Assembly: GCF_009856365.1 (NCBI RefSeq)
Contig: NZ_WMEX01000011.1
Span: 1 to 47,195, forward strand
Origin: Vreelandella halophila
GTDB taxonomy: Bacteria > Pseudomonadota > Gammaproteobacteria > Pseudomonadales > Oleiphilaceae
Direction of reading: 5' to 3'
Length of the DNA stretch: 47,195 nt
Below the pieces are notes generated by a model. The model was not told the DNA's origin and searched no databases. It saw only the letters and a program-made list of their open reading frames with translations. This document shows, in pieces, positions 17,386 to 24,885 of the stretch (positions are counted from its first letter, which is position 1; each line of letters starts with the position of its first letter). The position numbers were made by a program, and so were the translations under genes.

Positions 17386-17502
17386 GTGTCCGTGTGTCAC
17401 TGGTCATCTACCACCAAGGTCGAATGCTGCAAGCCGGTTTTCCAGGTAAACATCTGTTACCATTGTGCCCCGTGTCGCCCAAAAGGCTGAGGTAGTGTGT
17501 TC

Positions 17503-18984
17503 ATGACGACCACCACGGATGTCGTCCTCGTAGGCGGGGGCGTAATGAGTGCCACTCTCGGGGTGATCCTCCGGGAGCTTGATCCTTCCCTTAACATCAC
17601 CCTGGTCGAGCGCCTCGACCATGTTGCCCACGAAAGTACTGACGGCTGGAACAATGCGGGAACCGGCCATGCTGGTTACTGCGAGCTGAATTACACGCCC
17701 GAGGACGATCAGGGCAATATCAGCATCGACCGTGCCCTGGATATCAATTCGGCATTTGAGGTTTCGCTCCAGCTCTGGTCCTACCTGGTGAGCAAGGGCG
17801 AACTGAAGCCCGAGGAGTTCATCCACACCACGCCCCACTGCAGCTTTGTCTGGGGTGAGGACCACGTGAACTTCCTGCGCAAGCGCCATGGGCTGATGAG
17901 CGCGCACCACCTGTTCAAGGAGATGGAATTCTCCGAGGACCCGCGTGTGCTCGAGGAGTGGATGCCGCTGATCACCGATGGCCGTGACCCCATGGAGCCG
18001 GTTGCGGCTACCCGGGTTGGACATGGCGCGGACGTGGATTTCGGGTCACTGACCCGGGCGCTGGTGCGCTATCTTGAAAGCAAGCCCAACTTTGAGCTGC
18101 TTCTGAACAACTCGGTCACGACCATGGACCAGGCGGATGATGGCAGCTGGAAGGTCTCCTGCCGGGATCGCCATACCGGCGCCAACCGGCACCTGGAGGC
18201 GGACTTCGTGTTCATCGGTGCCGGCGGCGGTGCCCTGCCGCTGCTTCAGAAATCCGGCATCGAGGAAAGCAAGGGCTACGGCGGCTTCCCGGTCAGCGGC
18301 CAGTGGCTGGTATGCCGCAAGTCGGACGTGGTCGAGCGCCATGACGCCAAGGTCTACGGCAAGGCGCCGGTAGGCGCGCCGCCCATGTCCGTACCGCACC
18401 TGGATACCCGCATCATCAACGGTGAGCCGGCCCTGCTGTTCGGGCCCTTTGCCGGTTTCACCACCAAGTTCCAGAAGGAGGGCTCCTTCTTCGACCTGTT
18501 CTCCTCCCTGCGCGGCAGCAACTTCTCCTCCATGATGGGCGCGGGTATGAGCAACATGGACCTGACCCGCTACCTGATTGGTGAGGTGTTCCAGTCCGCT
18601 GAAGAGCGGATCGAATCGCTGCGCAACTTCTATCCCCGTGCGAAATTCGATGACTGGACACTGCAGCACGCCGGCAAGCGCGTTCAGGTGATCAAGAAAG
18701 ACGCCAATGGACGGGGTGTACTGCAGTTCGGCACGGAAGTGGTGGCCGCCAGCGACGGCAGTCTGGCCGCTCTGCTGGGGGCATCGCCGGGGGCATCCAC
18801 TGCCGCCAAGGCGATGATCGATGTGCTGGAGCGCTGCTTCCCGGGGCAGATGGCCGAGGATGGCGAGTGGACCCGCCGGCTGCAGGAAATGATTCCTTCC
18901 CATGGCCGTTCGCTCAAGGAGGACGCCGATCTGCTCAATGAGGTCCGCCCCTATACCCTGAGTACCCTCAAGCTGAACGAGTGA
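17503..18984 (+). CDS. mqo: Malate:quinone oxidoreductase
   Basis: A 493-aa FAD-dependent peripheral membrane enzyme that oxidises malate to oxaloacetate and passes electrons to quinone, linking the TCA cycle with respiration. The FAD-binding motif is VVLVGGGVMSATLG, followed by the family block ESTDGWNNAGTGHAGYCELN; the C-terminal region has QFGTEVVAASDGSLAALLGA and SPGASTA, both typical. GAGGT nine bases upstream supports the ATG at 17503; a GTG two codons earlier is less likely. It stands alone on the plus strand. A GCCGCC/GGCGGC hairpin (18985-19008) follows the stop but lacks a U-run. Confidence 0.96.
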   Translation: MTTTTDVVLVGGGVMSATLGVILRELDPSLNITLVERLDHVAHESTDGWNNAGTGHAGYCELNYTPEDDQGNISIDRALDINSAFEVSLQLWSYLVSKGELKPEEFIHTTPHCSFVWGEDHVNFLRKRHGLMSAHHLFKEMEFSEDPRVLEEWMPLITDGRDPMEPVAATRVGHGADVDFGSLTRALVRYLESKPNFELLLNNSVTTMDQADDGSWKVSCRDRHTGANRHLEADFVFIGAGGGALPLLQKSGIEESKGYGGFPVSGQWLVCRKSDVVERHDAKVYGKAPVGAPPMSVPHLDTRIINGEPALLFGPFAGFTTKFQKEGSFFDLFSSLRGSNFSSMMGAGMSNMDLTRYLIGEVFQSAEERIESLRNFYPRAKFDDWTLQHAGKRVQVIKKDANGRGVLQFGTEVVAASDGSLAALLGASPGASTAAKAMIDVLERCFPGQMAEDGEWTRRLQEMIPSHGRSLKEDADLLNEVRPYTLSTLKLNE

Positions 18985-19030
18985 GCCGCCGGTGGCCACG
19001 CTGGCGGCCCTGACCGGCCCTGAAGTCAGT

Positions 19031-19064
19031 GGTACCCCGGTATACTTGTGTATACTGGGGTACC
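19031..19064. promoter_or_regulatory. 15-bp inverted repeat at the start of the hydrolase gene
   Basis: The arms at 19031-19045 and 19050-19064 match at 14 of 15 positions (GGTACCCC then GTATAC, four-base loop, GTATAC then GGGGTACC). The right arm ends directly before the ATG at 19065 and contains GGGG, the only possible ribosome site. Folded RNA would hide that site; as DNA it could be an operator. TATACT at 19051-19056 also resembles a -10 box. Confidence 0.65.
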
Positions 19065-19985
19065 ATGACCACTGAATCCTCCATCAGGACGCCCATGCCA
19101 CGCTGGCAGGACCACGCCTCCGCCATTGCCAGCGGGTTTCTCGGGGACTGGCTCCAGGCCCGGGAGAGCCCGCTCGCCATGCCCATGCAGGTGCGCCATC
19201 AGGGGCGCGCCATCAATACTGGCGCCCCCGATGTGCCGGATGCTTCCGGTACCCTCGTTTTCCTGATCCATGGCCTGACCGAACTGGAATCCGTCTGGTC
19301 CTACCGGGATGAACCGGACAATGGCTACGGACCGGAACTGGCCCGGGCTCTGGGGGGCACCTCGCTGACCCTGCGCTATAACACCGGCCTGCCCGTTTAC
19401 CGCAACGGCGAGCTGATGGCGGAGGCGCTCGAAACCCTTCTCGAGAACTGGCCTGTGCCGGTGACGAACCTGATCCTGATCGGTCACAGCATGGGCGGGC
19501 TTCTGATCCGGGCTGCCTGCCATCACGGGCGTCAGAGTGGGCACCAGTGGTGTCGCAGTGTCGGCAGCTGCGTCTACATCGGTTCACCCCATGACGGCTC
19601 CTGGCTGGCCCGGGGAGCGCACCGGGTCGCGGACCATCTGGCAGCGATGCCGAAGGATTACCTGCGGGTGGCCGGAGCGTTCATCGACCTCCGCAGTGAG
19701 GGCATACGCAACCTGTCCCGCGGCGAGGTGACACGGCCTGACGCGGAAGAGCCGCCACTGCTGCCCGGTGCGGATCATTACGTGATTTCGGGACTGCTTA
19801 CGCGCAACCGGGCGCACCCCGTGAATACACTGTTCGGTGACGCCCTGGTCCAGGAACCCAGTGCGCGGGGCGATGAACGCTCCGGCTGGGTACTCAGGGA
19901 CATTGCGAATTTCCCCGGGACCCACCACATCCGGCTCGCCCATGAGCCGAAAGTGGCCCGGCAACTGAAGGAGTGGCTGACATGA
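19065..19985 (+). CDS. Alpha/beta hydrolase (lipase/esterase-like)
   Basis: A 306-aa alpha/beta-hydrolase. The oxyanion-hole region is LVFLIHGLTELE and the nucleophile elbow LIGHSMGGLLIRA, with the active Ser in GHSMG; a His near the C-terminus in THHIRLAHEP is the likely third triad member. The fold resembles the PGAP1/LipA-like group, but the substrate is unknown. No signal peptide is seen. The ATG at 19065 is chosen because the frame upstream runs through an inverted repeat; a GTG at 19029 would include that repeat. The stop overlaps the next gene's start (ATGA), so both are made together. Confidence 0.85.
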   Translation: MTTESSIRTPMPRWQDHASAIASGFLGDWLQARESPLAMPMQVRHQGRAINTGAPDVPDASGTLVFLIHGLTELESVWSYRDEPDNGYGPELARALGGTSLTLRYNTGLPVYRNGELMAEALETLLENWPVPVTNLILIGHSMGGLLIRAACHHGRQSGHQWCRSVGSCVYIGSPHDGSWLARGAHRVADHLAAMPKDYLRVAGAFIDLRSEGIRNLSRGEVTRPDAEEPPLLPGADHYVISGLLTRNRAHPVNTLFGDALVQEPSARGDERSGWVLRDIANFPGTHHIRLAHEPKVARQLKEWLT

Positions 19986-20263
19986 CCACTGAAACCACAG
20001 GCAGCAACAGGCGCTGGTGGTTTGGCGTTGCGGACCTGGCAGGCGTGAGTCTGGAAGAGGCGGCGCTGGGCCTGGAACGCATCCACCTGTCCATTGCGGA
20101 CGAGACGTTCAATGTGCTGGAAGCGATTCCGGTGACGCGGCCGGTGAGTGAGCCGGTACGGCTCATGCACCACGGTATCAGCCGGCTGTCCTACCGCAGC
20201 GTCGCCCTGCTCGGGCGTGGCCTCAATGCCGCCGCTGGTTTCGGCCTTCAGTCCCGCCCCTGA
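19982..20263 (+). CDS. Hypothetical 93-aa protein coupled to the hydrolase
   Basis: A 93-aa protein beginning MTTETTGSNRRWWFGVADLA, amphipathic and without clear membrane helices. AAGGAG eight bases upstream fits the ATG at 19982, which overlaps the hydrolase stop by four bases. Tight coupling suggests a partner or chaperone of the hydrolase. No family is recognised. Its last 16 bases overlap the convergent SCO1 gene. Confidence 0.7.
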   Translation: MTTETTGSNRRWWFGVADLAGVSLEEAALGLERIHLSIADETFNVLEAIPVTRPVSEPVRLMHHGISRLSYRSVALLGRGLNAAAGFGLQSRP

Positions 20264-20847
20264 CGCACCAGGGTTTCCAGGTCCTCACTGATCTGGCTGA
20301 TGGACTGATCCGAGCGGATCAGCAGGCGTGCCCGGCCCTGGCCGTCGAAGACGTAGACGGCGTTGCTGTGTGAGACGTCGTAGTCGCCGTTCTCATCGGG
20401 CTTGCCGTAGCCGAAAGTGGTGCGGTAACGCTTCGCCAGTGTCCGCAGCGTCTCCTCGTCCGAGGTCAGGCCCACGATGTTGTCCCCGAAGAAGTCCACG
20501 TACTCCCCGACGCGTTCCGGCGTATCGCGTTCCGGATCCACGCTCACGAACAGCAGCGTCACCTCATCCCGCATGTCCTGCGGCATCTGTTTCACGGCGT
20601 TCTGAAGCCGGGCCATGGTCGCTGGGCAGATGTCCGGGCAGTTGGTGAAGCCGAAGAACAGCAGCCGTACCTGGCCGGCCCTGTCCTCGGCCGTGAATGG
20701 CTCGCCGTCGGGTGCCGTGAGCGTGAACTCAAGGTCCGGCATCAACCCCCGTATGTTCTTGGCATGCCACTCCACGCCGCTGCCACCGCAGCCGGCAAGG
20801 GCCAGCATCAGTGCCATCACGCTCAGGGCTCGGATGATTCCCGTCAT
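20248..20847 (-). CDS. SCO1/SenC copper chaperone lipoprotein
   Basis: A 199-aa thioredoxin-fold protein that delivers copper to the CuA site of cytochrome c oxidase. A lipoprotein signal (MTGIIRALSVMALMLALAGC) places it on the outer face of the inner membrane, with lipidated Cys20. The copper ligands are Cys70 and Cys74 in NCPDICP and His160 in DVSHSNAVY. The start overlaps the CtaG stop by four bases (ATGA), which links it with oxidase assembly, although the oxidase genes themselves are not in the window. Confidence 0.95.
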   Translation of the reverse strand: MTGIIRALSVMALMLALAGCGGSGVEWHAKNIRGLMPDLEFTLTAPDGEPFTAEDRAGQVRLLFFGFTNCPDICPATMARLQNAVKQMPQDMRDEVTLLFVSVDPERDTPERVGEYVDFFGDNIVGLTSDEETLRTLAKRYRTTFGYGKPDENGDYDVSHSNAVYVFDGQGRARLLIRSDQSISQISEDLETLVRQGRD

Positions 20848-21692
20848 GCGTGTACCTCCCCGGCTTCATCAGCCTGCTGTGTCTTTGCGCTGTTGCGGTC
20901 ATCGCGCATCATACGCCCGACCACGATCAGGATGGCGATACCGCTCATCATCGCCGGCGGAATCCAGGTCAGGATCCCGCCCAGCATCTGGTCGGTCTCC
21001 GGCGCCAGGGGCCAGGCCCGGCCGCAGACCTCGTAGACGTCATACACCATGCTGTCCGAGAACAGGATCCAGGCCCCGAGCGCGCTCTGGGGTGGAATGA
21101 TCAGCACCAGCAGGATGATGCGCTTGCCATAGCCCAGGACCCGCTCCGTGTGCGGCGAGCGCGGGTCCAGGATCAGCCACCAGAACAGCAGCCCGTCCAG
21201 CAGCATGGACCAGTTCATCAACCAGTAAAGCGGGCGGCTGAGCATGGCATCAAAATGCAGCTCAGGGGTGAGCCAGAGGTAGATCAGCCCCACGAACAGG
21301 GTCGCGGCGATCAGTGGCTGCTGCAGCACCCGGTAGGCCATCTTCACCGGCCACAGGACGGGACCAAGCCAGCCGGGAATCTGGCGTGCCCAGAAGCGCA
21401 TGATGGGCAGCGGGTTGGAAAGCACCAACAGCAGCGGCCCCAGGTGGTGGAGGACCAGGTGCTGGCCGCGGTGGATGAAGAACATGTATTGGGAGTAGTA
21501 GTCGAACCGCGTGTGCATCACCGTGTAGCACAGCAGCAGCCCCAGCAGGAAGGTGAAGACCCGGAGCGCGCCGGGGCGTTCCTCCGCCGGCAGCGCATAG
21601 AGACCCTGCAGATACATCGTCAGCACCACCACGAACGCGATCAGCGTCAGCGGTGAGAAGTCATAGGGTAGGAGGTAGTGATACCAGCTCAT
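20844..21692 (-). CDS. ctaG: Cytochrome c oxidase assembly factor CtaG (caa3 type)
   Basis: A 282-aa protein with about seven membrane helices of the CtaG_caa3/COG3336 family, needed for CuA/CuB-containing oxidase assembly. The start MSWYHYLLPYDFSPLTLIAF fits the family; an open frame 61 codons longer exists but reaches into the divergent gene's leader and looks non-coding. Conserved His-rich segments include MFFIHRGQHLVLHHLGPLLL. No good ribosome site is visible. It is followed by the SCO1 gene with a four-base overlap. Confidence 0.88.
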   Translation of the reverse strand: MSWYHYLLPYDFSPLTLIAFVVVLTMYLQGLYALPAEERPGALRVFTFLLGLLLCYTVMHTRFDYYSQYMFFIHRGQHLVLHHLGPLLLVLSNPLPIMRFWARQIPGWLGPVLWPVKMAYRVLQQPLIAATLFVGLIYLWLTPELHFDAMLSRPLYWLMNWSMLLDGLLFWWLILDPRSPHTERVLGYGKRIILLVLIIPPQSALGAWILFSDSMVYDVYEVCGRAWPLAPETDQMLGGILTWIPPAMMSGIAILIVVGRMMRDDRNSAKTQQADEAGEVHA

Positions 21693-21846
21693 GGGCAACC
21701 GGGTGATGGTGTGTTGCGGCCCGTAATAATACCGGAAGGTGTGTGGATTTTCACCGTTGCGTGCGGATTGACGGGCCACTCTGGCTGCAGTGCCGGCTCT
21801 CCGGCTACACTGGCGGCCATTGATGATGAATTGAGGATAGCTGTCC

Positions 21847-22194
21847 ATGACCGAGACTGATGCGCCCTTCGACAAGACCTGGCCGATGATTGTTTACGCC
21901 CTGTACCTGGCCAGCCTGGTAGCCGGGGTTACCGGAATCATTGGTGTGATCATTGCCTATGTGAACGGAACCGTGGAAGACGAACGCCTGCGGACCCATT
22001 ACCGGTTCCAGATCCGCACCTTCTGGATCGGGCTTCTGTACATGGTGGTCTCAACCATCACCATGCCTATTGGCATCGGATGGTTGATCCTGATCTGGGC
22101 CGTGGTCTGGTTCCTGATCCGGTGCGTGAAGGGCATGGTGGCGCTGAACGAGGGGCGGGCCCACCCGGACCCGACCACCTGGCTCTTCGGCTGA
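21847..22194 (+). CDS. DUF4870-family membrane protein
   Basis: A 115-aa protein with three predicted helices (AYALYL-type N-terminal helix, WIGLLYMVVSTITMPIGIGW, LILIWAVVWFLIRCVKGMV). It matches the DUF4870/Tic20-like pattern, in which HYRFQIRTFW is the conserved loop. The function of this family is unknown. GAGGAT upstream is a usable ribosome site. It is divergent from ctaG and converges, with five bases between, on the helicase gene. Confidence 0.85.
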   Translation: MTETDAPFDKTWPMIVYALYLASLVAGVTGIIGVIIAYVNGTVEDERLRTHYRFQIRTFWIGLLYMVVSTITMPIGIGWLILIWAVVWFLIRCVKGMVALNEGRAHPDPTTWLFG

Positions 22195-22199
22195 CCGGC

Positions 22200-24437
22200 T
22201 CAGTGTGAGAGGGCGCGGAAGTACAGGTGCGCGCTCTGTTTGCTGAACTGGAGGGTGCGGCCGGAATGGAACCGCACCTCGAAGGCCGTATCCGTCTCAC
22301 GCACCACGCCGCCGGCGCCGTAAAGCACGTGTTCCACCTCCCGAGCCTGCCAGATGGGCTGTGCCTGTGCCTCGCCCGCGTCCGTTTCCGGTGAGGGCGC
22401 GTCCAGAGTCACGCCGTGCAGATCCGCGTAGCGTTGAGCGATACGGGTGGCCGGCTCCGTCACGGTTATCGACTCACTGCCTCCGTCCGTAATGCCCTCG
22501 CCCAGCTCCCGGCTCAGCCCGAAAGTGCATTCCGCCACGAAGCGGCTGGGCAGGCGTTCCGGGTCCGAGCCGTCCGTGGTAAGCAGGTGCAGGTGTTCCC
22601 TGGTGCGGGTGATGCCCACGTAGAGCAGGCGGCGTTCGCTCTCGAGCAGGGCATCCAGGTCCGCACTGCCACGCGCCGTGTACGGGAAGGTCTTCTCCTG
22701 AAGGCCGGGGATCACTACCACCTGCCATTCCAGCCCCTTGGTGCGGTGGATGGTGGCCAGGTGCACTCCCTGCTGCTGGTTGGAGCCGGCCCGGGCCTTG
22801 AGGTCCCGCAGGTGGCGCAGGGCTGTCTGGGCGTCCAGGCCCAGGGTGGCCAGGTAGCGCTGGAATCCGGCGACGGTGCCTATGCGCTCGTCCGCCTGCT
22901 CGTGCGTCAGTGCCAGGCTGCGGATGCCCTCGAACAGCTCGGTGGCCGTAGCGTAGTCCTCCAGGATCTGATGGGCTGGCCGGCGACTGCCTTCCAGTGC
23001 CGCCAGTGCCTCACCCAGCTTGCGGACCTTGCGCGCGGGCAGCGGCTTCCAGTCGCTGGTGTCCAGCTGCTGCAGCACCTGACCCCAGTCCCGGGTGAAC
23101 GCGGCCAGCTGATCGGCGATGGCGTTGAGTTCCTGTTCCTTCAGGCCGCAGTGCGGGAAGCGCAGCACCTGCTGGAAGCACTGCCGCCGTTCCGCCCGGG
23201 CCGCATCCCCGGGCTCGCGGTGTTCGCCGGCCGCCAGCGCCAGCAGCTCCATCAGTGCTGCCACCTCGCGGGTGAAGAGCGCGCCCTTATGGGCATCAAT
23301 ACGGTAGGGGACGCCCCGGGCCAGCAGCCGCAGCTCAATCGGCACGCTCTGGCTCCAGACCCGTACCAGAACCGCCATGTCCCCCAGCGGCTGGCCGGCC
23401 TGCTGACGCTGCTCGGCCAGGCGCACCACGGCGTCCGCATCCTCGCGTACCCGTTCAAGCTCAATGCTCGTATCCGGCGTGCCTGGATGCGAATGGCAGA
23501 GCACCTCCTTGCGGTCGCTGTTGTGGGCGATCAGGTGGTTGGCCAGCAGGGCCACGCGGTGGCCGTAACGGAAGCTGTAGGAGAGGCTCAGTTCCACCGG
23601 GTCCGGGAACTCCTCGCGAAACCGGGAAAGGATGAACTCGGGCCGGGCGCCACGGAACTCGTAGATGGTCTGGTCCGGGTCGCCCACCACTGTCACACGG
23701 GCGCGGTCCCCGGCCACCACCTTTAACAGCAGGTGCTGGATCTCGTTGGTGTCCTGGTACTCATCCACCAGCACCATGTCCATCTTGTTGGATACCAGCT
23801 CCCGCAGCTCGGGGTGTTCGTGCAGCGCCACCACCGGCTCATAGAGCATGTCCGCGAAGGTGATGCGCCGGTGGTCCTTACGCCATTTCTCGAAGGCGTG
23901 GTAGAGGTCCAGCAGGTAGCGGTGTTTCGGTTCGAACCCCAGGGCCTCGAAGACGGTTTCTGCACTGTCTAGAGTGGTCTTCACCCGGTCAATGAAGCCC
24001 GTGGCCGTTTCCACGAACTCCTTCTTGTTGCGCCGGATCTCGTCCTGCAGGTCCTCGGGGGCGAAGCGCAGGGTCAACTGCCAGGCCTGGAAATTGACCT
24101 CCTGTTCGCTCAGTACCTCACCCTGCCAGGGCGGTAGATAGCCTTCCTGTACGAAACGCCGGTACAGGCGCAGGCCCATGGCATGATAGGTTCGGATCTC
24201 GGGAAGCTGGAGCCGGGTGTCGGCGGTGATGGTCTGGAGCTTGGCCTGGAAATCCGCCCGGGCGCTGCGGTTGAACATCAGGATCAGGATGCGCGCCGGG
24301 TCATGGCCCTGCTCCAGCAGGTAACGGATGCGCCAGGCGAGCGTGGTGGTCTTGCCGCTGCCGGCTACGGCGGTGATCACGCAGTGCTGGTTATCGAGGG
24401 TGACGACCCTGTTCTGTTCGTCCGTCAGTGACATCAT
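22200..24437 (-). CDS. UvrD/Rep-like superfamily 1 DNA helicase
   Basis: A 745-aa 3'-5' SF1A helicase. The Q motif and Walker A are at residues about 5-30 (LTDEQNRVV and AVAGSGKTTT), Walker B is LVDEYQDTN, motif III GDPDQTIYEFRGA, and the C-terminal motifs VHLATIHRTKGLEW and LLYVGITRTREHLHLL are present. It is clearly different from the UvrD at 39028-41181, lacks nuclease motifs, and ends in a unique C-terminal tail (about 100 residues) with an Arg-rich HSGRTLQFSKQSAH segment. Two ATGs at the start (24437 and 24434) are equally possible. The role is probably in DNA repair or replication restart. Confidence 0.92.
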   Translation of the reverse strand: MMSLTDEQNRVVTLDNQHCVITAVAGSGKTTTLAWRIRYLLEQGHDPARILILMFNRSARADFQAKLQTITADTRLQLPEIRTYHAMGLRLYRRFVQEGYLPPWQGEVLSEQEVNFQAWQLTLRFAPEDLQDEIRRNKKEFVETATGFIDRVKTTLDSAETVFEALGFEPKHRYLLDLYHAFEKWRKDHRRITFADMLYEPVVALHEHPELRELVSNKMDMVLVDEYQDTNEIQHLLLKVVAGDRARVTVVGDPDQTIYEFRGARPEFILSRFREEFPDPVELSLSYSFRYGHRVALLANHLIAHNSDRKEVLCHSHPGTPDTSIELERVREDADAVVRLAEQRQQAGQPLGDMAVLVRVWSQSVPIELRLLARGVPYRIDAHKGALFTREVAALMELLALAAGEHREPGDAARAERRQCFQQVLRFPHCGLKEQELNAIADQLAAFTRDWGQVLQQLDTSDWKPLPARKVRKLGEALAALEGSRRPAHQILEDYATATELFEGIRSLALTHEQADERIGTVAGFQRYLATLGLDAQTALRHLRDLKARAGSNQQQGVHLATIHRTKGLEWQVVVIPGLQEKTFPYTARGSADLDALLESERRLLYVGITRTREHLHLLTTDGSDPERLPSRFVAECTFGLSRELGEGITDGGSESITVTEPATRIAQRYADLHGVTLDAPSPETDAGEAQAQPIWQAREVEHVLYGAGGVVRETDTAFEVRFHSGRTLQFSKQSAHLYFRALSH

Positions 24438-24499
24438 GCGGGGGACCTTCGGGCAGCGGCGTCCATTGTAACGGCAGCAGAGGTAATGAGGGTAATGGT

Positions 24500-24883
24500 A
24501 TGAGCGAACCGGAAAGCATTCAGCGCAACGTCCTGGGCGAGCCCCTGAAGGCGTGCGGCTACGATCCCATGACCGGTTTCTACCGGGATGGCTGCTGCCA
24601 TGTGGGGCCCGAGGACATGGGCGTACATGCGGTCTGCAGCGAAGTCACCGAGGCCTTCCTGGAATTCTCCAGTGCCCAGGGGAATGACCTGGCCACGCCC
24701 ATGCCCGCTTTTGGCTTCGAGGGCCTGAAGCCCGGCGACCGCTGGTGCCTGTGCGCCGCGCGCTGGAGAGAGGCCCACGAGGCCGGCTGCGCCCCCAGGC
24801 TGGTGCTGCAGGCCACCCATGAGTCCATGCTGGAGTACGTGGACTTCGCCACGCTCAAGGCCTACGCGGTGGATCTCAACTGA
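24500..24883 (+). CDS. DUF2237 family protein
   Basis: A 127-aa protein matching the DUF2237 pattern: NVLGEPLKACGYDPMTGFYR, GCCHVGPEDMGVHAVC, and GLKPGDRWCLCAARW. Several Cys and His suggest metal binding, but the role is unknown. The ATG at 24500 gives the family's typical N-terminus; the frame runs upstream across the divergent helicase start. The tmcA gene begins two bases after its stop, so both are on one transcript. Confidence 0.9.
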   Translation: MSEPESIQRNVLGEPLKACGYDPMTGFYRDGCCHVGPEDMGVHAVCSEVTEAFLEFSSAQGNDLATPMPAFGFEGLKPGDRWCLCAARWREAHEAGCAPRLVLQATHESMLEYVDFATLKAYAVDLN

Positions 24884-24885
24884 GC

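Noticed and set aside
18985-19008. GCCGCC/GGCGGC hairpin after mqo
   Set aside because: Only six base pairs with a 12-base loop and no U-run. It is mentioned with mqo but not called as a terminator.
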